Shown: positions 1 to 6,917, counted from the stretch's first letter. The stretch is 8,058 bases of DNA from Alphaproteobacteria bacterium (GCA_016764135.1 JAESSL010000421.1:1-8058), one strand, 5' to 3'. The notes: generated by a model not told the origin, from the sequence alone. Numbers and translations: made by a program.

Positions 1-224
1 GAGCTATGGGAAAATGAGTCCCGGTTGATCCGTTTAAACGACGTGGCGGCGCCGCCGGGAAACGCTTCGTATTTTTCTGGTTTGGAAAAATCGGTGGTCG
101 GTGCGGTTATATCAGTGACTGTGGCGGCGCTGGTCGCGGTGGCGACGCCAGGCGGCGCCAGGGCCAGGGGAAATAGAGCCAAGGGGAATAGGGCGTGGGG
201 AAATTGGACTAAAAGTCGCTTCAT
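1..224 (-). CDS. Di-heme oxidoreductase (DUF1111, 'thiol oxidoreductase') family protein, N-terminal part, cut by window edge
   Basis: The minus strand is open from an ATG at 224 to the left edge (74 codons plus two bases). Residues 1-30 form a Sec signal peptide: MKRLL, then a hydrophobic stretch rich in Leu/Ala/Phe/Pro, with cleavage likely near ATA or SAA. The mature part carries F55-PGGAATSFKRINRDSFSHS, which resembles the N-terminal block of DUF1111 di-heme proteins (typically GGATTVF...NAFSQPAPNL). These are periplasmic c-type cytochrome-like enzymes distantly related to MauG and di-heme peroxidases, often encoded beside imelysin genes; that neighbourhood is seen here. The haem motifs (CxxCH) would lie beyond the window. 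It follows imelysin on the same strand by 69 bp, with a hairpin between. The Shine-Dalgarno sequence is weak (AAAGA); an in-frame TTG at 233 is an alternative start. The opposite strand is also open through here (to 243), but it gives a low-complexity protein with no recognisable motif. I judge it a shadow. Confidence 0.5.
   Translation of the reverse strand, partial: MKRLLVQFPHALFPLALFPLALAPPGVATATSAATVTDITAPTTDFSKPEKYEAFPGGAATSFKRINRDSFSHS
162..191 (-). repeat. 15-bp tandem duplication inside a signal peptide
   Basis: Two adjacent 15-bp units encode LFPLA-LFPLA in the hydrophobic core of the di-heme protein's signal peptide (residues 12-21). The units differ at three positions, all synonymous (TTC/TTT, TTG/CTG, GCT/GCC). 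The duplication is therefore probably not very recent, and the peptide sequence may have been kept by selection. Confidence 0.7.
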
Positions 225-245
225 TGTGAGCAATTTTCTTTAAAG

Positions 246-285
246 CCCGAAACAGGCCGCCAAATATGTGCGGCGCTGTTTCGGG
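246..285 (-). terminator. Strong intercistronic hairpin (terminator or attenuator) after imelysin
   Basis: CCCGAAACAG (246-255) pairs perfectly with CTGTTTCGGG (276-285), and GCCGC (256-260) pairs with GCGGC (270-274). This leaves a 9-nt loop and one bulged G at 275. It begins 9 bp past the imelysin stop codon and ends 21 bp before the di-heme gene start. On the minus strand the stem is followed by CTTTAAAG rather than a clean U run, so termination may be only partial. Partial termination would lower di-heme gene expression relative to imelysin. A role as an mRNA-stability stem is the other reading. Confidence 0.6.
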
Positions 286-293
286 GATCGTGA

Positions 294-1574
294 TTACTTA
301 AAGATAGGGCCGGGGTTATCCAGGCTATCGGAGCCTTCAAACTGTATTGACGCCAGATCCAGCGCCGAGACTACGCGTTCGACGGATTTGGTCAGGCTGG
401 TCAGGGAATCGATGACGGCTTGAACCGTTTGGTTCCCGGCCTTATCGCCGGATGCGATCATCTGGTCATAGGCTTTGCCGGATTTTGCGACCGCCACCAT
501 GTTCGACATCGCCGTATGGGTCGCGGTTAGACGGGCGCGCATTTCCATGTCCAGTTCAGCGTCTTTTGCGGCGACCAGGCTCGATAGGCTCGGGCCTGAA
601 ACCATCCGTCCGTCCGTGCGTTTATAGTTGCCTAAATAAACGTTCTGGATGCCTTGTGCGTCGTAAAAGTGGGAGTTGTGCGTGTTGTCGCTGAAGCAAT
701 CATGTTCTTCTTCGGGGTCATGCAACATCAGCCCAAGTTTCATACGCTCGCCCGCCAGTTCGCCATAGGCCAGACTGCCCATGCCGGTCAGGGCCCGCGC
801 GACGCCTTTTTTAGTCCCGTCAGCTTGAATACTCTTCCGGGCGGCGCCATTGGGCGCCCATTGGGCGACCATGTCCGACAAATCGTCCAGTAACAGATCA
901 GTGGCCGCCTGCAGGTAGGCGGCGCGGCGATCGCAGTTACCGTTCGTGCAATTCGCCGTATCAAAATCTGTCGCGGGACGAGCGCCGGCGCCAGGGCCAT
1001 TACCGTTCAAATCTTGTCCCCAGAGTAGAAATTCGATGGCGTGGTATCCGGTGGCGACATTTGCTTCTACGCCGCCAAGCTCATGCAAAATATTGCTGAG
1101 AAGGGCTTTGTTGATGTTCGAGACATCAATATCGCTTCCGCTCACGCGGATTGTCTTGTTGGCGATAATGTTGACGCCGCGATACTTGTTCTCTTCCGCA
1201 TCCACCCCGTACTGGGAGGCGTCGACATAGTCGATTAACCCTTCATCCAGCGGCCATGCGTTGACTTTGCCTTCCCACTCATCGACCAGCGGATTGCCAA
1301 AGCGAAAGACTTCGGATTGTTGGTAGGGCGCGCGCGCGGCGATCCAGGCGTTCCGCGCGGCTTTAAGCGTTGTGCTGTCGGGGTGAGCCAACAGAGCCTG
1401 GACGGCGGTTTGCAGGGTTTTCGCGGTTATTAAAGAATCTTCATACGTCGCGTGTGCGATATTGGTATAAGTTTCCAGTACCGCCGAGACGTCTGGTTTT
1501 GCCGTTGCAGGCACGCCTGCGAAGGTGATGGCGCAAGCGACTGCAAGCGCTTTTACACTATTTTTCAGATACAT
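294..1574 (-). CDS. Imelysin (M75) family iron-regulated periplasmic protein
   Basis: A 426-residue secreted protein. Residues 1-25 are a signal peptide (MYLKNSVKALAVACAITFAG, cleavage near PATA-K). The mature part has the imelysin layout. An N-terminal helical repeat carries RNAWIAARAPYQQSEVFRF (74-92). The family motif GxHxxE is at G176-Y-H178-A-I-E181, followed by FLLWGQDL. The second half has the conserved stretch with D287-PEEEHDCFSDNTHNSHF and YDAQGIQNVYLG (304-315). Imelysins belong to the M75 fold of EfeO and IrpA. They are usually iron-regulated and are thought to bind metal rather than cleave peptides. A CTNGNC loop (209-214) could form a disulfide. The start is supported by AAGGA six bases before the ATG. 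It lies 36 bp after the porin stop, so the two are probably co-transcribed from the Fur-box region upstream of the porin. Identity is firm; the ligand (iron, haem or copper) is inferred. Confidence 0.93.
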   Translation of the reverse strand: MYLKNSVKALAVACAITFAGVPATAKPDVSAVLETYTNIAHATYEDSLITAKTLQTAVQALLAHPDSTTLKAARNAWIAARAPYQQSEVFRFGNPLVDEWEGKVNAWPLDEGLIDYVDASQYGVDAEENKYRGVNIIANKTIRVSGSDIDVSNINKALLSNILHELGGVEANVATGYHAIEFLLWGQDLNGNGPGAGARPATDFDTANCTNGNCDRRAAYLQAATDLLLDDLSDMVAQWAPNGAARKSIQADGTKKGVARALTGMGSLAYGELAGERMKLGLMLHDPEEEHDCFSDNTHNSHFYDAQGIQNVYLGNYKRTDGRMVSGPSLSSLVAAKDAELDMEMRARLTATHTAMSNMVAVAKSGKAYDQMIASGDKAGNQTVQAVIDSLTSLTKSVERVVSALDLASIQFEGSDSLDNPGPIFK

Positions 1575-1610
1575 CGGTATTCCTTCGGGAAAGTATTGTG
1601 TTCGTGAGAC

Positions 1611-2690
1611 CTAGAATTCGTAGCCGTATGTCAGCAGGATTCCGGCGGTTTCACTGTCCTGGCCGCCCTCGTCGCCCTTGCGCCAGCCGACATCGACACC
1701 AAGACCAAATTCAAACGCGTATCCGGCGGAAACCTGAAACACGCTGTCGTCAGACGTCGCGGAGTCGTTATCGCGACCGGCATACGAGATGGCCATGTTC
1801 CAGGCGCCATAGGTCGCGCCGACGCCAGCGGTGAGGTAGCCGGTGTCGTCGCCGGAGACGCCACCCGCATCGTTCAGACGCGCGTATTCGATCATGGGCG
1901 TGACTTCCAGGTCGGGGCTTACTCCTACGGCGTACTCGACGCCGATAGCAAAGGCGTTCTCATCGGATCCACCGCCGACGCCGCTCGCCTGATGCGAAAA
2001 GCCAAGGTGATAGTGAAGTCCGTCGAGGTCGGGAATGTCGTTGCCGTCCAGCGCGACTGCGTAGGAGGACAGGTCTTCCGTGTTGCTGAGTCCGCCATCA
2101 GATTTTCGGAGGTCGCCCCGGTCGGTGATTTTGGACTGGTTCAAAAAGCTTGTATCGGCGAAGAAAGCGCTTGCGGAGAGTTGAAGCGTTCCGGCGCCGC
2201 CGCCACTGAATCGCACTGCGCCGCCAAGGCCCAGGCGCTCGGCCAACTCATAGTCTTCGGCTAAATCAGAGCCATACATGCCGGGCGCGACGTCCCAGGC
2301 AATGCCGAAGTTGGGTGTGAATTTACCCAGATAAACGCTGTAATCATCGGTGTCGTAGTTGATCGTAATGTCACCGACATAGATGCCGTGGTCGTCAAAC
2401 TCCCGGTCCTCGCCGGGCGCGGGGTCTTGTACGGGCTCCAGCGTCATTCCCATATTGACGGAGAGCGCTTCGGTCAGCCCCAGGCGGAAACTTGGCTCGA
2501 TCGTAGCGTACAGATCGTTCAGTTCGGCCGTTGGGTCATCTGACTTGTAAACATTGTCGCTTTCAATTTCGATGGAAAGTGCGCCCGTAAGGCTGGGCGT
2601 AAATTTTCCTGATTCTGCGGCTGTCGGCGCCGCCGCCAAAACCATTCCGCCGCAAAGGAACAGTCCATTGCGCCAATTAATCGTCTTCAT
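1611..2690 (-). CDS. Outer-membrane porin-like beta-barrel protein
   Basis: A 359-residue protein with a signal peptide (MKTINWRNGLFLCGGMVLAAA, cleavage near TAA-E at about residue 25). The rest is built of alternating beta-strand segments rich in Gly, Asp, Tyr and Ser, with no long hydrophobic helix. It ends in LLTYGYEF, an aromatic C-terminus typical of BAM-inserted barrels. Inner segments such as YSVYLGKFTPNFGIAWDVAPG (about 117-137) are of the kind seen in Gram-negative porins of alphaproteobacteria. Solute specificity cannot be read from sequence. AAAGG lies seven bases before the ATG. It is the first gene of the porin-imelysin-di-heme cluster and sits directly behind the Fur-box region, so a role in metal or siderophore passage is plausible. 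A general porin co-regulated with iron status is the alternative. Confidence 0.85.
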   Translation of the reverse strand: MKTINWRNGLFLCGGMVLAAAPTAAESGKFTPSLTGALSIEIESDNVYKSDDPTAELNDLYATIEPSFRLGLTEALSVNMGMTLEPVQDPAPGEDREFDDHGIYVGDITINYDTDDYSVYLGKFTPNFGIAWDVAPGMYGSDLAEDYELAERLGLGGAVRFSGGGAGTLQLSASAFFADTSFLNQSKITDRGDLRKSDGGLSNTEDLSSYAVALDGNDIPDLDGLHYHLGFSHQASGVGGGSDENAFAIGVEYAVGVSPDLEVTPMIEYARLNDAGGVSGDDTGYLTAGVGATYGAWNMAISYAGRDNDSATSDDSVFQVSAGYAFEFGLGVDVGWRKGDEGGQDSETAGILLTYGYEF

Positions 2691-2728
2691 TAAACGGCCT
2701 TTCGGTTTTAAGTACTATTAAGTAGGAA

Positions 2729-2743
2729 TGCGAGTTATTCGCA
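2729..2743. promoter_or_regulatory. Palindromic operator candidate TGCGA-N5-TCGCA
   Basis: A perfect 5-bp inverted repeat around GTTAT lies 38-52 bp before the porin start. It resembles the TGC(A/G)A half-sites described for alphaproteobacterial Fur/Mur boxes. It could be a second metal-regulator site or the site of an unrelated factor. Confidence 0.35.
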
Positions 2744-2762
2744 ATACGGAAGCAGGAATACC

Positions 2763-2781
2763 GATAATGATAATGAGTTGC
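2763..2781. promoter_or_regulatory. Fur box candidate upstream of porin-imelysin operon
   Basis: GATAATGATAATGAGTTGC matches the classical 19-bp Fur consensus GATAATGATAATCATTATC at 15 of 19 positions by my count, including all of the first 12. It sits 73-91 bp upstream of the porin start, between a possible -35 (TTGCAA) and -10. Fur-iron binding there would block transcription. Many alphaproteobacteria use Irr or RirA instead of Fur for iron control, so the acting regulator is uncertain. Confidence 0.6.
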
Positions 2782-2982
2782 AATGCCTTAATTGAACATT
2801 AACTCTCTTAAATAGAGAACATGAGTATTTTATGCGCTAAATAAATTTATTTTGAGCCATTTCAAAAACTTGTTAATAGTTTGAAAAAATAGACTGTTAG
2901 TTAAAATAATGAGCCGTATCGCGTTAATCCGCGCTATCTATAGCGTTATTGATGTGTTGGTGAGTATCACGCTGGTTTCCGG

Positions 2983-4746
2983 TTACACAACCGGGACGCG
3001 TTTTGCGGCAATCGTGGCGGGTGATATGATGTTGATGTCCACCGGGACGCGCCAACGCTCGGTCCATCGAGTGCGCGGGGTAACGTCGAAATTAACGCCG
3101 TCGTTATTTTGGGCGTCCTTCAGGGTGAAACCTTCAAGGTTGTTGGTCATAACCTCGTTGCATTTGTTCACGTAGATGGGAAAGCCGCCAATATAAGGCA
3201 TGAAGATCCGGGGGCGGCCCGGAATATTGGCGCCGACATACCAGGAGCTGCACGTAGAGCGCAGGGAGACCTGCGCAACATCGTTTACATGTTCGACCCA
3301 GTCATCCTCAAATTTGAGTTCCGGTTCGATTGTCGCGGCGCCAATGTCGCGCATGTGGCTGATACAGTCAGTCATCCAGTCCACATGTTGCTCGATCGAG
3401 GGGATCATGTTGGCCAGAACTGACGGGCTGCCGGGGCCTGTAATCATGAAAAAATTTGGAAAGCCAACTGTCGAGAGGCCTAGGTAGGTCCGCGGTCCTG
3501 CGCGCCATTTCTCCCGCAAAGTCTGGCCGTGGCGTCCAATGATAGTGATTTTGTCGAATGATCCCGTCATCGCCGCGAACCCGGTGGCGAACACCGCAGC
3601 GTCGACTTTGTATTCTACGCCATTTGCGACGAGTCCGGTCTCTGTAAACCGCTCGATCGGGTTTTGGGAAACATCGACAAGTTTGACGTGCGGTTGGTTG
3701 TAAACTTCAAAGTACCCGGTATCGACGCATAACCGCTTGCAGCCAAAAATGTTGTCCGGGCACAACAAATCCGCCGTGGCTGGATCGTCGACGACGGCGC
3801 GGATTTTGGCGCGGGCGAATTTTGCGATGGTGTCATTGGCGTCTTTTTCAAACAGCAGGTCGCCATAAGCGCCCAAAAACGGCAACCCACCGCGCGCCCA
3901 GGCTTCGTCATATTGCTGTTCGCGCTCTTCAGGCGTGGCGTCGAGAGCCGATTCCATGTTGAACGGAAAATAAAATCCGGTCGGCCGAGCGCGGGCCTTC
4001 GCCCGAAATGCGGGATAATCATCCTTGATGGCGCGTTCGTACGCCGGATCCATTTTTTCATTCCAGGCGGGCACGGCATAATTGGGGGTGCGCTGAAAGA
4101 CGGTGAGCGACTTGGCTTGTTGCGCAATGAAGGGAATGGATTGGATCGCCGATGAACCGGTCCCGATGACCGCAACATCCAGCCCGGTGAAGTCTACGCC
4201 GTCATGCGGCCACTCCCCGGTGTGGTGAACTGGGCCCTTGAAACTCTCCAGCCCGTCAAATGGAGGCTTGTTTGCGGCGGATAAGCACCCAACCGCCATG
4301 ATGCAAAACTGCGCGTTGACGCGATCGCCATGGTCGGTTTCGATGACCCAGCGTTTTGTGTCCTCGTTGAAAGTGGCTTTGGTGACGTTGGTGTTGAAAT
4401 GAATGTCCCGCCGTAAATCATAGCGGTCGGCGACATGGTTCGCATAAGAGAGGATTTCAGCCTGGGGCGCGTATTTTTCGGTCCAGCGCCATTCCTGATC
4501 CAGCTCTTCCGAAAAGGAGTAGGAATACTGCATGCTCTCGACATCGCAGCGCGCGCCCGGATATCGGTTCCAATACCATGTTCCGCCGACGCCCCCGCCC
4601 ACCTCAAAGACCCGCACCGAAAGGCCCAGCTGACGCAGGCAATGCAGCATATACATTCCGGCGAAACCCGCGCCCACAATAACGGCGTCGTAGGCGATTT
4701 CAGTTTCAGGGTGTCTGGAAGGGCGTGTTTGCGTGTCGCCGGTCAT
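2983..4746 (-). CDS. Baeyer-Villiger-type FAD/NADPH flavin monooxygenase
   Basis: A 587-residue cytosolic flavoenzyme close in size to cyclohexanone and phenylacetone monooxygenases. The FAD Rossmann motif is VGAGFAG (24-30), with E48 closing the fold. The BVMO signature GGTWYWNRYPGARCD is at 54-68, and the fingerprint FKGPVHHTGEWP (F169, G171, H175, W179, P180) is intact. The NADPH Rossmann motif is GTGSSA (195-200). R338 in CKRLC aligns with the catalytic Arg of PAMO/CHMO, and ATGF (387-390) is present. These enzymes insert oxygen into ketones to give esters or lactones, or oxidise heteroatoms. The substrate cannot be told here; no esterase, alcohol dehydrogenase or other catabolic gene flanks it. 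GAGGA lies six bases before the ATG. It starts 81 bp after the kinase stop, so it could be transcribed by read-through, but I see no convincing promoter. Family certain; substrate unknown. Confidence 0.93.
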   Translation of the reverse strand: MTGDTQTRPSRHPETEIAYDAVIVGAGFAGMYMLHCLRQLGLSVRVFEVGGGVGGTWYWNRYPGARCDVESMQYSYSFSEELDQEWRWTEKYAPQAEILSYANHVADRYDLRRDIHFNTNVTKATFNEDTKRWVIETDHGDRVNAQFCIMAVGCLSAANKPPFDGLESFKGPVHHTGEWPHDGVDFTGLDVAVIGTGSSAIQSIPFIAQQAKSLTVFQRTPNYAVPAWNEKMDPAYERAIKDDYPAFRAKARARPTGFYFPFNMESALDATPEEREQQYDEAWARGGLPFLGAYGDLLFEKDANDTIAKFARAKIRAVVDDPATADLLCPDNIFGCKRLCVDTGYFEVYNQPHVKLVDVSQNPIERFTETGLVANGVEYKVDAAVFATGFAAMTGSFDKITIIGRHGQTLREKWRAGPRTYLGLSTVGFPNFFMITGPGSPSVLANMIPSIEQHVDWMTDCISHMRDIGAATIEPELKFEDDWVEHVNDVAQVSLRSTCSSWYVGANIPGRPRIFMPYIGGFPIYVNKCNEVMTNNLEGFTLKDAQNNDGVNFDVTPRTRWTERWRVPVDINIISPATIAAKRVPVV

Positions 4747-4827
4747 GGTCCGTCCTCGTGCTATAGATCTTTATTGTTTCCAAAACACCATGAATCGCAC
4801 CGTTTTAAAAGGCGCTGACCCTAAAAC

Positions 4828-6150
4828 CTATAACGGCAAGCTCACCCGTGCGCGAAGACCACCATGGGGAGAGTCTTCCAGGAATATGTCGCCGCCATGG
4901 GCGCGTGCGACGCCGCGTGCAATGGCGAGCCCCAGTCCTGTGCCGCCGGTATCGGCGTTGCGGGATCGGTCTACGCGGTAAAAGGGACGAAACGCTTTTT
5001 CCCGCTCCTCTTCTGGAATACCGGGGCCGTCATCGTCGATGATGATTTCGGTCATTTCCGCACGCTTGCCGACGCGCACCCAGACATGATCGCCGTAGCG
5101 GCAGGCGTTGGCGATTAAATTGTCGAGACAACGCTGTAGCGCCTGCGGTTTCATCCAGGCTTTGATGAGGCCTTCAACATGCCCATCAATCTGCGCGTTG
5201 TTGCGCCGCCATCCGGCGATCACGTCCTCCACGAGTAACGCCAGGTCCGTTTCCACGGCGACTTCATCACCCTCGCCGCGAGCAAAGGTAAGGTAGCCTT
5301 CGATCATTTTTTCCATTTCATCGACATCGGCTTTTAATTCGTCGATTTCCGGACCGTCTCCCAGCATTGCCAATTGCAGCCGCATGCGGGTTAACGGCGT
5401 GCGCAAGTCGTGACTGACGCCGGATAACACGTCGGTGCGTTGCCGAATTTGACGATGGATGCGTTCGCGCATCAGGTTGAAGGCGGCGGCGGCTTGCCGC
5501 ACCTCCAGCGCGCCGCCGGAGCGGAAATCATCTTCGACTTCCCGGCCTTTGCCAAACCCGTCGACCGCTTGCGCCAGGCGGCGAATAGGCCGCACCTGAT
5601 TGCGCATGAAGACCGACGCCACCGCAAACAGGATCAGGGAAGAGCCGACCATCCACATGATGAAAATATAGGTTGTGGAGCTGAACAGGCGTTCGCCGGG
5701 CGCGGTAAAGCTCAAGACGCCGTCCGCGAGCTGAATGTCGATAATCACTTCTTCCTTGAACGACGATGTGTCGATCAGAAAGGGGCGGCGCACCTGTTCG
5801 CGAATGGCGTGCGATAAAAATTTATCGATTCGATCGTTAACCGATTTATCCGGTGGTTTGTTGGGTAGAATGGCGTTGGCGTGGAGCGAAACGCCAAATC
5901 CGAAAATGGATCGGGCTTTCGTAAAGATTTTCTGCTCGGCCTCCGGGTTTTCCGACAATTGATCGAGCACCATTGAAATATCTCCCGCAATGGAGGCGGA
6001 AAGACGCCGGGTAATGGTGTCCCAATGGCGATCATAAAAAATATGCGTCGAAATGACCTGTAGCAAGATCAGCGGTGACACGATGATGATCAGCGCGCGG
6101 CCAAACAAGGTGCGCGGCAGGATTTTTTTGAGGAGAAGCATGGGGTTCAT
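4828..6150 (-). CDS. EnvZ-like membrane sensor histidine kinase
   Basis: A 440-residue class-I kinase. TM1 is at about 17-36 and TM2 at about 161-182, with a periplasmic loop of about 124 residues between them that I do not recognise as a named sensor domain. HAMP follows (about 183-235, with VRPIRRLAQAVDGFG). The DHp H-box is SGVSHDLRTPLTRMRL, with phospho-acceptor H247. The ATPase domain carries N-box N344-LIANACRYG, G1 DDDGPGIP (372-379), F-box FRPFYRVD (388-394) and G2 GGTGLGLAI (402-410). All catalytic residues are present, so it should be active as kinase and phosphatase. It starts 15 bp after the response regulator stop, so the two form one operon and it is the likely cognate kinase. 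The upstream sequence has only a weak ribosome site; Met4 (6141) is a possible alternative start. Confidence 0.93.
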   Translation of the reverse strand: MNPMLLLKKILPRTLFGRALIIIVSPLILLQVISTHIFYDRHWDTITRRLSASIAGDISMVLDQLSENPEAEQKIFTKARSIFGFGVSLHANAILPNKPPDKSVNDRIDKFLSHAIREQVRRPFLIDTSSFKEEVIIDIQLADGVLSFTAPGERLFSSTTYIFIMWMVGSSLILFAVASVFMRNQVRPIRRLAQAVDGFGKGREVEDDFRSGGALEVRQAAAAFNLMRERIHRQIRQRTDVLSGVSHDLRTPLTRMRLQLAMLGDGPEIDELKADVDEMEKMIEGYLTFARGEGDEVAVETDLALLVEDVIAGWRRNNAQIDGHVEGLIKAWMKPQALQRCLDNLIANACRYGDHVWVRVGKRAEMTEIIIDDDGPGIPEEEREKAFRPFYRVDRSRNADTGGTGLGLAIARGVARAHGGDIFLEDSPHGGLRARVSLPL

Positions 6151-6165
6151 CGCTGGACCCGGGAC

Positions 6166-6852
6166 TTAATCCGGGCGCAGGACATAGCCCCGTCCGCGAA
6201 TGGTTTGAAGGTATGTTGGCGTTCGGGAATCCGGTTCGATTTTCCGGCGCAGTCTGGTCACCTGAACATCGACGGCTCGTCCACCGCCATCGATGGCGCA
6301 AATCTCGGTCAGGGCCTCACGGCTCATGATGCGGCCGGCATTGGTCGCCAGCGCTTTCAGCAAGCTTGCTTCCGTCGAAGTCAGGCGTTGTGGTTCGCCC
6401 TGAAGGTCCAGCAGCACTTCGCGGTCCAGATCGAACCGGAACGCGCCCAACCGAACATCGGCGGCCGTGGAATCCGGCGGCGCCCGGCGCAAAATACCCT
6501 GAATGCGTAAGACCAGTTCGCGCGGTTCGAACGGTTTGGTCAGATAGTCGTCGGCGCCAGTCTCCAACCCGGCGATCCGTTCGCTGCTTTCGCTCATTGC
6601 CGTCAGCATCAAGATGGGGACGGTGCGGGTTTCTCGAATGGAGCGGGTCAGTGAGAGACCGTCTTCGCCGGGCATCATCAGATCCATGACGATTAAGTCG
6701 AATTCCAGCACGCGCAGAAAATTTCGCGCGGCGTCGGCGTGTTCTGCGACCGTAACCCTGAAGTCGTTCTCCATCAGGTATTTTCGAAGCAAGTCGCGGA
6801 GGCGACTATCGTCATCCACGACAAGAATATGCGGCATTTCCATGGGCTTCAT
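6166..6852 (-). CDS. OmpR-family response regulator (PetR-like)
   Basis: A 228-residue DNA-binding regulator. The receiver domain (about 7-120) has the acidic pair D13-D14, phospho-acceptor D57 in IVMDLMMPGEDG, T84 and K106, all as expected for a functional receiver. A winged-helix output domain follows (about 130-228), with LTSTEASLLKALATNAGRI, AVDVQVTRLRRKIEPD and QTIRGRGYVL. Phosphorylation by the adjacent EnvZ-like kinase is inferred from their spacing. The gene lies next to a PetP-like MarR gene. In Rhodobacter capsulatus, petP-petR is an operon required for cytochrome bc1 expression, so PetR is the best-known comparison. bc1 genes are not in this window. No clear Shine-Dalgarno precedes Met1; Met4 (6843) and Met6 (6837) are alternatives, and the receiver begins properly at residue 8. 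Confidence 0.95.
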   Translation of the reverse strand: MKPMEMPHILVVDDDSRLRDLLRKYLMENDFRVTVAEHADAARNFLRVLEFDLIVMDLMMPGEDGLSLTRSIRETRTVPILMLTAMSESSERIAGLETGADDYLTKPFEPRELVLRIQGILRRAPPDSTAADVRLGAFRFDLDREVLLDLQGEPQRLTSTEASLLKALATNAGRIMSREALTEICAIDGGGRAVDVQVTRLRRKIEPDSRTPTYLQTIRGRGYVLRPD

Positions 6853-6879
6853 TTAACCAGTATAGGCGAGTTGCGGAGT

Positions 6880-6917
6880 ATTATACGTTTTTTGACGAAG
6901 GCGCATGGCTCTTCGTC
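6880..6917 (-). promoter_or_regulatory. Candidate promoter and operator of the two-component operon
   Basis: On the minus strand a perfect -10 hexamer TATAAT (6885-6880) lies 28 bp before the regulator start. A 7-bp inverted repeat, GACGAAG-N10-CTTCGTC (6894-6917), covers the place where a -35 box would fall, and no good -35 hexamer is present. This arrangement fits an activator-dependent promoter, perhaps autoregulated by the response regulator or acted on by the MarR protein. The stem is followed by an A run, not a U run, on the minus strand, so it is not a normal terminator of the MarR gene. Confidence 0.45.

Larger units (their letters stand above)
2691..2982. other. AT-rich intergenic regulatory region upstream of the porin operon
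   Basis: The 292 bp between the BVMO stop and the porin start hold no convincing gene. The region is clearly more AT-rich than its surroundings. It contains the Fur-box candidate (2763-2781), a TGCGA-N5-TCGCA palindrome (2729-2743), an imperfect inverted repeat (TTTCAAAAACT / AGTTTGAAA, 2860-2886) and a short CGCTAT-CT-ATAGCG palindrome (2932-2945). A minus-strand TTGCAA (2783-2778) lies 17 bp before a weak -10 (TATTCC, 2760-2755), with the Fur box between them. A second candidate pairs TTGAAA near 2866 with AT-rich DNA 16-17 bp on. No terminator with a U run is visible after the BVMO. Confidence 0.6.

Noticed and set aside
1..243. Plus-strand open frame running in from the left edge to a TAA at 241-243, with the hairpin just after it
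   Set aside because: Its protein is low-complexity (Ala/Val then Arg/Gly/Asn repeats) with no motif, while the minus strand gives a signal peptide and a DUF1111-like block in the same DNA.
843..870. Repeated CATTGGGCG units within the imelysin gene
   Set aside because: A short local repeat within an intact reading frame; probably codon coincidence and not a functional element.
2979..2994. CCGGTT-ACAC-AACCGG palindrome over the BVMO stop codon as a terminator
   Set aside because: Only a 6-bp stem and no U run follows on the minus strand, so it does not meet terminator criteria.
2909..3175. 88-residue plus-strand frame starting in the intergenic region
   Set aside because: Most of it lies antisense to the BVMO C-terminus, with no ribosome site and no domain.
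3615..4178. 187-residue minus-strand frame inside the BVMO gene, and the 161-residue one at 4194-4679
   Set aside because: Both are out-of-frame shadows of the BVMO coding sequence, rich in Arg/Pro/Ser with no domain; the BVMO frame is unbroken with all motifs.
6894..6917. Inverted repeat as a terminator of the MarR gene
   Set aside because: The stem is followed by A residues on the minus strand; the T run lies on the wrong side for termination in either direction.
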